Positions 27,556-34,937 of a DNA stretch of 64,000 bases are shown here, piece after piece. This DNA is from an uncultured Alphaproteobacteria bacterium (GTDB taxonomy: Bacteria; Pseudomonadota; Alphaproteobacteria; RF32; CAG-239). Below the pieces are notes generated by a model. The model searched no databases. It was not told where the DNA came from and worked only from the letters and a program-made list of their open reading frames with translations. Position numbers and translations under genes: made by a program. Position 1 is the first letter of the stretch; each line of letters starts with the position of its first letter. The stretch is from assembly GCA_944390355.1 (NCBI GenBank), contig CALXPT010000002.1, positions 1-64,000 on the forward strand, given 5' to 3'.

Positions 27556-28599
27556 ATGACAACATTTGTTTCATGGCGGTTTTCTCGTTTATCAAAAGGT
27601 GAAGCTTGGAAGAGAGCTTGTGATATTGAAGGCATCATATCTTTGTTATGTTTGCTGACAATAATGTTTTGTCTGCACTGGGGAACAATTCCTGGCAAAA
27701 CAGTGTATTGGTTTATGGTCGTTGTGGGTATAGGTTTTGCTTTGCTGATTTTGGACAAGGTGTTGGGAGCTGATGACTACTTTCAGGTTAAAACGATGAA
27801 TGGTCCTTGCAAAGTTTGGGTCTATGGCATTAATGGCGAGCGCATACAATATAAAATTGTTCTTAAAACCAAAGAATGGGAAAAAGTTTGTATTGCCAAT
27901 GCGTATGACCGAGGCATTTTTGCCGGAACAAAAGATGCATTCATCTTTAATCCTAATTTTGAGGGATTTTCCGATGCGTGGCGTTTTGTCGGAGAAGATT
28001 TTTCATCCGTGGAAACTATCGGTGTTCGGGTGAGCAAATATGTTTTTGCTGATTTGATACAAGATGAAGGCAAAATTACGCTGAATCTTCTGAACGGAAA
28101 TGGCATTAAAACCGTATCTGTTGATAGCTATGTTGCGGATAACATTTATGTTACAAGTGATGTATTTCTGAGCCCTGCTGATGATGGCGATGAACGTGGA
28201 TTTTGGGTTTATAATATTCATGATTTTTTAATCATGAAAAACGGCGGGCATTATTCCGTTTTGGGATTTGAGCAAAAGCCAAAACAAAATCCTAAATGTA
28301 TTGAGGTGAAAGTGCCGTCCATGGTCTTTCATGAAGGTAATGAAACGGTTATTCTGGCTTATGACGATGATAAGAAAGATTACCTAGAAATTTATCGAGG
28401 TATTGCCTTAGGGCGAAAGTCATCAACGCTGATTATTGAACAGATGAAAAAAAACGGGTTTGATGCTTTATACGGTCGAGTGCGCCGTTTTGACCCTGAA
28501 ACAAAAAAACTCAAAACGCTTTACGAAGGGGCTTTCACTGCTATCAATTTTGAAAACAGCGAGGTGCTGACAGCGGACGGACAAGAGTTTAAGCCTTGA
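27556..28599 (+). CDS. Unknown membrane-anchored protein, twin-promoter gene 2
   Basis: The 347-residue protein has two N-terminal membrane helices (residues ~26-43 and ~48-66: ISLLCLLTIMFCLHW; YWFMVVVGIGFALLIL) and then a soluble domain of about 275 residues rich in beta-strand-like, charged segments. It is not recognised. The ATG at 27556 is preferred over GTG at 27550 because it matches the leader geometry of the twin gene at 26502. The short N-terminus before the helix pair and the large C-terminal domain predict a cytoplasmic-facing body. It ends in its own terminator. Confidence 0.7.
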   Translation: MTTFVSWRFSRLSKGEAWKRACDIEGIISLLCLLTIMFCLHWGTIPGKTVYWFMVVVGIGFALLILDKVLGADDYFQVKTMNGPCKVWVYGINGERIQYKIVLKTKEWEKVCIANAYDRGIFAGTKDAFIFNPNFEGFSDAWRFVGEDFSSVETIGVRVSKYVFADLIQDEGKITLNLLNGNGIKTVSVDSYVADNIYVTSDVFLSPADDGDERGFWVYNIHDFLIMKNGGHYSVLGFEQKPKQNPKCIEVKVPSMVFHEGNETVILAYDDDKKDYLEIYRGIALGRKSSTLIIEQMKKNGFDALYGRVRRFDPETKKLKTLYEGAFTAINFENSEVLTADGQEFKP

Positions 28600-28618
28600 A
28601 AAATTATTCTTCATTTAT

Positions 28619-28650
28619 AAAAAAAGTCGACGATGTGTCGGCTTTTTTTT
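28619..28650 (+). terminator. Terminator of the gene at 27556
   Basis: AAAAAAAGTCGAC pairs with GTCGGCTTTTTTTT around a five-base loop (GATGT). Confidence 0.75.
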
Positions 28651-28727
28651 GCGGCTTAATTCTTTCCGCTTGATTTTTGCAGGTAAAAAAGTATTTTAAA
28701 TATGTATCAATTTTAGGGGAGGGATAT

Positions 28728-29345
28728 ATGCTGAAAATTATTTTATCTATCGTTGTTTTGGGTGCAATTATTGGGGCAGGTGTCGGCGGCGTACATCTTT
28801 ATAAAGTCGCACAACGCAATGCCGAAGAAATGGCTCCGTTTGAAGGAAAAGACGTTGTCGCTCGTCGGCTTCCGGGGCGGACGCTGATTGTTTATTATTC
28901 TCTGAGCGGACATACCAAAGATATTGCCGAGCGGATTCAAAAAATGACCGGCGGTGAGCTTTATGAAGTAAAAACCGCTGAGAAGATAAAACAAACACCT
29001 TGGTTCTATCTGACACTCAGAAAGCAACTTAAAGATAAAAATTATCCCAAGTTGAGTGGCTCTTTGCCTGATTTTCGCCAATATGACACGATTTTTGTCG
29101 GCGGGCCGGTTTGGTGGTATACCGCATCAACTCCGATGCGGGCTTTTTTGCAACAAGCCGATTTTAAGGGTAAAAAAGTTGTTCCGTTTACAACGCAAGG
29201 CAGTAATGTCGGAACTTATTTTGAAGATTTTGCGCAAATGGCTAAAAATGCCAAACTCCTCAAAAGCGCGTCTTTTAACAATATGCCCGAAAAGTACGAC
29301 CATGCGGTTGATAACAAAATCGCAACTTGGATTAATTCTTTATAA
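28728..29345 (+). CDS. Membrane-anchored flavodoxin, copy 1
   Basis: A GGGGAGGG site five bases upstream fixes the ATG at 28728 and gives 205 residues. One N-terminal membrane helix (residues ~3-20) is followed by a flavodoxin fold: the phosphate-binding loop YYSLSGHTKDIAE, then FVGGPVWWYTASTPM around the isoalloxazine ring, and a late FTTQGSNVG loop. It should bind FMN and act as a one-electron carrier or NAD(P)H oxidoreductase facing the cytoplasm. The next gene is a close paralogue, so the pair arose by tandem duplication. Confidence 0.85.
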   Translation: MLKIILSIVVLGAIIGAGVGGVHLYKVAQRNAEEMAPFEGKDVVARRLPGRTLIVYYSLSGHTKDIAERIQKMTGGELYEVKTAEKIKQTPWFYLTLRKQLKDKNYPKLSGSLPDFRQYDTIFVGGPVWWYTASTPMRAFLQQADFKGKKVVPFTTQGSNVGTYFEDFAQMAKNAKLLKSASFNNMPEKYDHAVDNKIATWINSL

Positions 29346-29363
29346 TAAATGATTGCTAATCAA

Positions 29364-29404
29364 AGACCTGTTCTCTAATAACAAGGAGAACGGGTCTTTT
29401 TTTT
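29364..29404 (+). terminator. Terminator of flavodoxin copy 1
   Basis: AGACCTGTTCTC pairs with GAGAACGGGTCT, followed by a run of eight T. Confidence 0.8.
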
Positions 29405-29517
29405 ACAAAGTCGAGTCGGGACAGAATTTTTTTTGCACAGAGCCAAAATTTTTTTCTTTTGCATAAGGAAGGTAAAGATTTATGATAAGCAAAAGAAAAG
29501 CTTAAAAGGAGAAAACA

Positions 29518-30135
29518 ATGTTAAAATTTTTGGGATACTTTGTCGTAACCGTTGCCGTTTTAGGCTTCGGATTTGCATACTATCACAATCATAAAGTTTC
29601 AAAAATGAACGAAATTGAAATGTCTCGGTACGACACGCCCGAAAAATATAAAAATCATCTAAAAGGCAAAACATTGGTCATATATTATTCTTTAAGTAAG
29701 CATACCCAAAAAATAGCCGAGAAGATACAAGAGTTAACGGGGGCAGATATCTATGAGATTGAAACCGAAGAACCGATAAAACACAATCTAATGGCTTATT
29801 GGAAGATTCGCCAACAGCTAAAAAAGAAAAACTATCCAAAGTTAAAAGAGAAAGCACCGGATTTGAGTAAATATACAACGATTATAATCGGCGGACCTGT
29901 GTGGTGGTATACGGTAGCAACCCCGATGATTTCATTTTTGAATGAGGCCGATTTTAAAGGCAAAAAAGTTGCGGTATTTTCAACACAAAGCAGTAATTAT
30001 GGGCGTTATTTTGAAGATTTTAAAAGCTTTGCAAAGCATGCGGATATAAAAACGACAATATCGTTTAATAACACGCCAGAAAAATATTCACAAGCAGAGG
30101 AAAATAAATTAATAAACTGGTTGAATAAAATCTAA
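29518..30135 (+). CDS. Membrane-anchored flavodoxin, copy 2
   Basis: The start follows AAAGGAG six bases upstream. At 205 residues it is the same length as the preceding gene and has the same layout: N-terminal membrane helix (~3-20), YYSLSKHTQKIAEKI loop, IIGGPVWWYTVATPM, and FSTQSSNYGRYFEDF. The phosphate loop differs (SLSK for SLSG). The two copies are diverged enough to be old duplicates. Each has its own terminator, so they may be separately regulated. Partner proteins are not evident. Confidence 0.85.
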   Translation: MLKFLGYFVVTVAVLGFGFAYYHNHKVSKMNEIEMSRYDTPEKYKNHLKGKTLVIYYSLSKHTQKIAEKIQELTGADIYEIETEEPIKHNLMAYWKIRQQLKKKNYPKLKEKAPDLSKYTTIIIGGPVWWYTVATPMISFLNEADFKGKKVAVFSTQSSNYGRYFEDFKSFAKHADIKTTISFNNTPEKYSQAEENKLINWLNKI

Positions 30136-30144
30136 AATAGTTAA

Positions 30145-30177
30145 TAAAAAAAGCTTCTGGATGCAGAAGCTTTTTAT
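30145..30177. terminator. Bidirectional terminator between flavodoxin and SemiSWEET fusion
   Basis: AAAAAAAGCTTCTG pairs with CAGAAGCTTTTTAT. It sits between convergent genes and would serve both strands. Confidence 0.75.
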
Positions 30178-30192
30178 CAACAAACAGAAGCT

Positions 30193-31164
30193 TTAACTCT
30201 TTTTCTTCGCTGCCTTAGACTTAACTTTAGCAACAGGAATAGAATGCTTGTTATCTTTATGAGTATTTTTTGCAACATTCTTTTGTTTAAAATCTGATTT
30301 AGAAACAACAGATTTAGCACGATAACTCCTCTGTTTTTTTTCATCAGCAACAGCCATGTCAGTACTATAAAAACCAATAGAATGTCTAGTTTGTGTCGTA
30401 GACAAAGCCAGTCGAGCTTTCTTAGTTAAATCATCCAAATCACTACCACAATCAGAAGAACAAACCCCAACAAGCAACTCAACGTTAGTCTTTTCTTTCT
30501 CAGACTTTTTTATTTCAATAGCGTGAACAGCTTCCCAAACGCGAGACACGACATTTTTTGCAAAGTCTTTATTTAAACTTGCAATATAGATGGCAAATTC
30601 ATTATCATCGATTCTCGCCACAAAATCATTACCACGCAAAGCATTTTCAAGAGCTTTAGCCGTACGTTTCAAAGTCCTGTTTTTATATTTGCCCCCCATG
30701 CTGTTATAAATAGTATCCAAATTTGCAATTTTGGCAGTTAAAATACAAAAAGGAACATTACGAGCACGAGACTCAGCCAAAACATCAGGAAGATAAGTAT
30801 TATAATAATCCCGATTGAAAACCCAAGTCAAAGGATCGCGTCTAAACCGTTCAATTTTATCTTCTTCATCATAATAGATAATCTGAAGCAAAATAGTAAA
30901 AGTAAAGAAAAACGTAATAAGGTTAGAAATAGCTAAAACCCAAGAGTCAATATAAACACCGTAAGCAAACCAACAAATCAAAGCCAAACTATACATAGTA
31001 TACATATAGCTGGAAAGCCCTGAAATATTTTTAGTGGTTAAAATTCTCAGACTTTGAATAACAAAAGCGGCAATAGTACCGATAGCAGCGGCATAGCCGA
31101 TATATTCAAACAAGGTACCATCGGCAAACAAGATATCCATAAATTTAGATAAAGATTCGAACAT
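30193..31164 (-). CDS. SemiSWEET-like (PQ-loop) membrane domain fused to degenerate GGDEF domain
   Basis: GAGGAA seven bases upstream supports the ATG at 31164, giving 323 residues; an extension to 31248 is not supported. Residues ~20-98 form three membrane helices of the SemiSWEET half-transporter type (KNISGLSSYMYTMYSL; CWFAYGVYID; ISNLITFFFTFTILLQ). Residues ~108-270 look like a GGDEF domain: DPLTWVFNRDYY at 110 matches the usual DPLTGLYNR entry, but the catalytic signature is RIDDNEF (184-190) instead of RxGGDEF, so cyclase activity is doubtful. The last ~45 residues are Lys-rich. A sugar or metabolite-sensing, c-di-GMP-related or purely regulatory role is inference. It ends in a bidirectional hairpin. 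Confidence 0.75.
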   Translation of the reverse strand: MFESLSKFMDILFADGTLFEYIGYAAAIGTIAAFVIQSLRILTTKNISGLSSYMYTMYSLALICWFAYGVYIDSWVLAISNLITFFFTFTILLQIIYYDEEDKIERFRRDPLTWVFNRDYYNTYLPDVLAESRARNVPFCILTAKIANLDTIYNSMGGKYKNRTLKRTAKALENALRGNDFVARIDDNEFAIYIASLNKDFAKNVVSRVWEAVHAIEIKKSEKEKTNVELLVGVCSSDCGSDLDDLTKKARLALSTTQTRHSIGFYSTDMAVADEKKQRSYRAKSVVSKSDFKQKNVAKNTHKDNKHSIPVAKVKSKAAKKKS

Positions 31165-31224
31165 TGCACTATTCCTCATAAAAAATAACATATATAAAAT
31201 ATACCTCAAAAGGTTAATATTTTG

Positions 31225-31263
31225 CAAAAAAATAAGACTCTCAAACAAGAATCTTATTTTTTT
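31225..31263 (-). terminator. Terminator of the glycine-zipper lipoprotein gene
   Basis: AAAAAAATAAGA and TCTTATTTTTTT flank a loop. It lies between the lipoprotein stop codon and the SemiSWEET fusion gene, separating the two minus-strand units. Confidence 0.65.
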
Positions 31264-31265
31264 AA

Positions 31266-31718
31266 TTAATTATAGGGAATAACGCGAGCTTGTTTTCCAT
31301 AGATAACCAAACACCTTTGTCCCGGTTGCATATAAATATCGCTTCCTTGAGTAACTGTAACCAAACCTCCTTGATCAAGTTGAACGGTATACTCATAACC
31401 AACTTGAGAAGAAATACCTTGCTCGGTCAAATCACCGACGACACCGCCGACCAAAGCCCCTCCTAACGCGCCGAGAACACCTGCAGTAGAACCACGGCCG
31501 ATTTGCGACCCCGCTACACCACCGGCAATAGTGCCGAGAGTAGCACCTGTATTGTCATTATTTTGAACATTAACTTGACGAACACTAACAATTCTGCCCA
31601 TTTTTGTAACATTAACTTGGTTAGCACTGGTTGTTGCATAATCGTTAGCTCCGATTCTGGGCGCGCAGGCCGAAAGCAAAGAAAGCGCGGCAAAGCAAAT
31701 ATAAAAAGACTTAATCAT
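31266..31718 (-). CDS. Glycine-zipper 2TM lipoprotein (SlyB/Pcp-like)
   Basis: The ATG at 31718 has AAGGAG nine bases upstream; the TTG at 31724 is too close to it. The 150-residue protein has a lipobox (LLSAC), so it is acylated and sorted to the envelope. A glycine-zipper block (residues ~56-98, GATLGTIAGGVAGSQIGRG and GALGGALVGGVVGD) follows, then a small beta domain. This is the SlyB/Rickettsia 17-kDa antigen type, which supports outer-membrane integrity. Confidence 0.85.
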   Translation of the reverse strand: MIKSFYICFAALSLLSACAPRIGANDYATTSANQVNVTKMGRIVSVRQVNVQNNDNTGATLGTIAGGVAGSQIGRGSTAGVLGALGGALVGGVVGDLTEQGISSQVGYEYTVQLDQGGLVTVTQGSDIYMQPGQRCLVIYGKQARVIPYN

Positions 31719-31879
31719 AAGCAAAAGCTCCTTAAAAAAGTAAAGTTCATAATACTAATAATTATACATAGCAAAAAAAATGTCAATGCTAGACAATTAA
31801 AACAAAATATAATATAGTAGAGCAAAAATGTTATTGGCAATACAAAAACAAATAAAAACATATTGAGGTAAAAGATAAA

Positions 31880-33268
31880 ATGTTAAAAAGAACAAAAGTG
31901 AAAGACCTCTTAGCACTGGATGGTGAAAAAGATGAGGTCTTGGTCAAAGGTTGGGTAAAGACAAGAAGAGACGCAAAAGATTTTTCGTTTATAGAAGTAA
32001 ATGATGGTTCATGCTTGAAGAACATTCAAATAATCGCCAATAATGACTTGAAGAATTATGATGAAATAAAAAAAATCACGACAGGTTCATCAGTAGCGGT
32101 AAATGGGCGGTTAGTAGCCTCGGTCGGCGGAAATCAAAAATACGAAGTTGTGGCAACGGAGATTGAAATTTATGGTTTGGCACCTGAGGATTTTCCCCTG
32201 CAAAAAAAGAAACACACGGACGAGTTTTTGCGGACAATAGCACATCTGCGTCCGCGGACAAACAAATATGGAGCTGCATTTAGGATACGCTCGGAATTAT
32301 CCTATGCCATACATAAATTTTTCCAAGGAAGAGGATTTAAATATGTGCATACGCCGATAATCACGGGTTCCGATTGCGAAGGTGCGGGAGAAATGTTTCA
32401 GGTAACCACACTTGATTTGAATAATATCCCGAGAACCAAGGATGGCAAGATAGATTACAGCCAAGACTTTTTTGGTAAAGAAGCACACTTGACCGTATCA
32501 GGGCAGTTGAACGGAGAGATGTATGCGACGGCTTTGGGCGACATATATACGTTCGGCCCGACATTTAGAGCCGAAAATTCCAACACGCCGCGTCATGCCG
32601 CCGAATTTTGGATGATAGAGCCGGAAATGGCCTTTGCGGATATTCATGATGATATGGATTTGGCAGAAGACATGGTTCGATTCTGTGTAAAGGACATAAT
32701 GGAAAATTGTGCCGATGATTTGGAGTTGTTTGAAAAGTACGTTGACCCGAACTTAAAAGCAACGTTAGATAATATCATGAACAATGATTTTGCCCGCATT
32801 ACATATAGCGAAGCAATAGATATTATGAAAAAGTCTGGCAAGAAATTTGAATATACCCCCGAATACGGAATAGACTTGCAAACGGAGCATGAACGCTTTT
32901 TGGCAGAGGAATATTTCAAAAAACCGGTTATTGTGAGAGATTATCCCAAAGAGATAAAAGCCTTTTATATGAAACAAAATCCGGACGGCAAAACAGTTGC
33001 GGCCATGGATGTTTTGGTTCCGAGAATAGGTGAGCTGATAGGCGGTTCTCAAAGAGAGGAGAGTTATGAGAAATTAACCGCCCGAATTAAAGAATTGGGA
33101 ATGGATGTTAAAGATTACGAGGGTTATTTGGATACGCGCAAATACGGAACTGTGCCGCATGCCGGATTCGGTTTAGGGTTTGAAAGAATGATGATGTTGG
33201 TAACGGGCATAAGCAATATCCGGGATGTATTGCCCTTTCCGAGAACACCGAATTCAATTAATTTCTAA
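31880..33268 (+). CDS. asnS: Asparaginyl-tRNA synthetase
   Basis: Class IIb synthetase charging tRNA-Asn. The 462-residue protein has an OB-fold anticodon domain ([22 protein letters not shown]) and a catalytic domain with motif 2 ([24 protein letters not shown]) and motif 3 ([15 protein letters not shown]). It is clearly AsnRS, not AspRS, by motif wording. GAGGTAAAAG precedes the start. Many Alphaproteobacteria lack asnS and use the GatCAB route, so its presence is informative. Confidence 0.95.
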   Translation: MLKRTKVKDLLALDGEKDEVLVKGWVKTRRDAKDFSFIEVNDGSCLKNIQIIANNDLKNYDEIKKITTGSSVAVNGRLVASVGGNQKYEVVATEIEIYGLAPEDFPLQKKKHTDEFLRTIAHLRPRTNKYGAAFRIRSELSYAIHKFFQGRGFKYVHTPIITGSDCEGAGEMFQVTTLDLNNIPRTKDGKIDYSQDFFGKEAHLTVSGQLNGEMYATALGDIYTFGPTFRAENSNTPRHAAEFWMIEPEMAFADIHDDMDLAEDMVRFCVKDIMENCADDLELFEKYVDPNLKATLDNIMNNDFARITYSEAIDIMKKSGKKFEYTPEYGIDLQTEHERFLAEEYFKKPVIVRDYPKEIKAFYMKQNPDGKTVAAMDVLVPRIGELIGGSQREESYEKLTARIKELGMDVKDYEGYLDTRKYGTVPHAGFGLGFERMMMLVTGISNIRDVLPFPRTPNSINF

Positions 33269-33286
33269 TTAGAAGAGGAAGATTAT

Positions 33287-33763
33287 ATGCTGCTGAAAAA
33301 TAAATTTTTTTGGGTTATGGCACTTTTGCTGAACACAAAGTTTTCGGCGGCATATGAGCTCTCTTTGCCGGAATGCGACACACCGGAGCTGATTTCTCAG
33401 ATTCAAAATAAGATAATTGACTACCAGCGGATTCATCCGCAGAACAACACGCTGGAGTACAGGCGGCGCAAACTTTTAATCAAGAATTTAAGCAGGTTTG
33501 AAGAAGTACCGCTGGCAGAGATAAATCCCAAAGATAATTTTTTATTGTCGAGTCGCCTGATTGCGCTAAAAATCAATGAGGGATATGTAGATGAAGATTT
33601 TAGGGTTTGCCGGAATGCAGACATCGGCGGAAAATATAGCATATCTGTATTGATGTATAATGGAGATGATGACATCACGAGGGTAGAGCTTATAAATTTT
33701 TTGCCGCCGGAAAAGTCGGGAGAAACGTTTGGATTTAATTATACGGAAAATAAAAAAGATTAA
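33287..33763 (+). CDS. Unknown exported protein
   Basis: The 158-residue protein has a signal peptide (MLLKNKFFWVMALLLNTKFSAAYE) followed by a small domain with two Cys (LPECDTP at ~29 and VCRNADIGGKYSISV at ~107) that could form a disulfide in the periplasm. AGAGGAA lies six bases before the start. It sits 18 bp after asnS and may be co-transcribed with it. I do not recognise a family and no function can be assigned. Confidence 0.7.
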   Translation: MLLKNKFFWVMALLLNTKFSAAYELSLPECDTPELISQIQNKIIDYQRIHPQNNTLEYRRRKLLIKNLSRFEEVPLAEINPKDNFLLSSRLIALKINEGYVDEDFRVCRNADIGGKYSISVLMYNGDDDITRVELINFLPPEKSGETFGFNYTENKKD

Positions 33764-33769
33764 AGAGTA

Positions 33770-33797
33770 TTGCATTTGCGTCAAAAAATGCTAATAT
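33770..33797 (+). promoter_or_regulatory. Probable rpoH promoter
   Basis: TTGCAT (33770-33775) and TAATAT (33792-33797) are 16 bp apart and lie about 50 bp before the rpoH start. No heat-shock-type element is evident. Confidence 0.4.
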
Positions 33798-33845
33798 AAA
33801 TAGTTCTGTAGGAAATGCAGATAAATAAAAAAGAGGGAAAGTTAG

Positions 33846-34757
33846 ATGAGTAATTGCTCGGCACTTACGGTTGTTAATAACAAAAAGAATTTGCCCGCAG
33901 TTGTTGAAGAAAATTCTTTAATAACGTATCTTGAGCAGGTTCGCCAAATTCCGGTTTTAACGGAAGAGGAAGAAAGACAACTGGTTTACGACTTTAAGGT
34001 TAACGGCAATTTGGAGGCAGCGCAAAAGTTGGTAACATCGCACTTGCGTTTAGCTGCCAAAATAGCCATGACCTATCGACGTTACGGATTGCCGATGGCA
34101 GATATCGTGTCAGAAGGAAACATAGGCTTAATGCAAGCGGTCAAAAAGTTTGATTTAAGCAAGAATGTTCGTCTGGCAACATATGCGATGTGGTGGATAA
34201 AGGCTGCGATAAATGATTTTATTTTACGTTCATGGTCATTAGTTAAGATAGGAACGGTAGCGGCGCAAAAGAAGCTTTTTTATAATCTGAATCGAATCAA
34301 GGCGCGTTTAGGTATTTATGAAAACAAGGCATTAGAACCTTCGGTTGTTAAAGAAATAGCCAAAGAGTTGGTTGTTGAAGAGCGAGATGTCGTTGAGATG
34401 AACCAACGTCTGGGAGGAGATAAGTCGTTAAATGTTTCGGCCGGTGAAGATGAAGAAGATGAGAAAATAGACTTTTTGGTTGATACGCGGCAGAACATAG
34501 AGAACAGGCTGGCAAATAAGCAAGAGCAAGAGTTACGAACAAAGTTATTGAAGGAATGTGTTAATTCGCTAAAGGAGCGCGAGCGTTATGTGATTTTGAA
34601 CCGGATGTTAACGGAAGAGCCGAAGACATTGGAAGAAATCGGAGAGACGTTAGGCGTTAGCCGCGAGCGTGTAAGACAAATAGAAAAGAGTGCATTTAAT
34701 CATTTGTCAGCTTTGGTAAAAAGCAAAATGAGCACGATACTGGAAGCAGCCGAATAA
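33846..34757 (+). CDS. rpoH: RNA polymerase sigma-32 factor
   Basis: RpoH directs heat-shock transcription. The 303-residue protein has region 2 (LVTSHLRLAAKIAMTYRRYG, then EGNIGLMQAVKKFD and TYAMWWIKAAINDF), the RpoH box (QKKLFYNLNRIK, near 140), which distinguishes it from RpoD, and region 4 (LEEIGETLGVSRERVRQIE). A GAGGGAAAG site precedes the start. It is monocistronic with a strong terminator; the Cys-rich surface-protein cassette begins right after. Confidence 0.96.
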   Translation: MSNCSALTVVNNKKNLPAVVEENSLITYLEQVRQIPVLTEEEERQLVYDFKVNGNLEAAQKLVTSHLRLAAKIAMTYRRYGLPMADIVSEGNIGLMQAVKKFDLSKNVRLATYAMWWIKAAINDFILRSWSLVKIGTVAAQKKLFYNLNRIKARLGIYENKALEPSVVKEIAKELVVEERDVVEMNQRLGGDKSLNVSAGEDEEDEKIDFLVDTRQNIENRLANKQEQELRTKLLKECVNSLKERERYVILNRMLTEEPKTLEEIGETLGVSRERVRQIEKSAFNHLSALVKSKMSTILEAAE

Positions 34758-34776
34758 TTATAAGAAGAAAGAAGAT

Positions 34777-34805
34777 AGCCCCGCTATAAAGCGGGGTTTT
34801 GTTTT
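34777..34805 (+). terminator. Terminator of rpoH
   Basis: AGCCCCGC pairs with GCGGGGTTTTGTTTT around a six-base loop. The shared surface-protein promoter cassette starts about 10 bp later. Confidence 0.85.
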
Positions 34806-34814
34806 GCAAAATTT

Positions 34815-34914
34815 ATGCAAAAGGGTTCGTGCAAACCCTTGTCCAGCCTCGAAAATTTCTATTGAAAGGATTTTTTTCTTGTGGTATAATACGAGTCGTG
34901 GAGACAAATGTAAT
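34815..34914 (+). promoter_or_regulatory. Surface-protein promoter cassette, copy 2
   Basis: TTGAAA (34862-34867) and TATAAT (34885-34890) are 17 bp apart. The block from ATGCAAAA to GTGGAGA is the same as on the minus strand at 446-546 and 56791-56891, apart from a few bases in the first 25 bp. After the block the leaders diverge completely, so it was placed or maintained as a unit. Confidence 0.85.
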
Positions 34915-34937
34915 TAGAACTTTATGCGAGGTGTATT

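Noticed and set aside
26284-30180. Integrative element inserted at tRNA-Glu
   Set aside because: No integrase and no second copy of the tRNA 3' end were seen; kept only as a possible accessory block.
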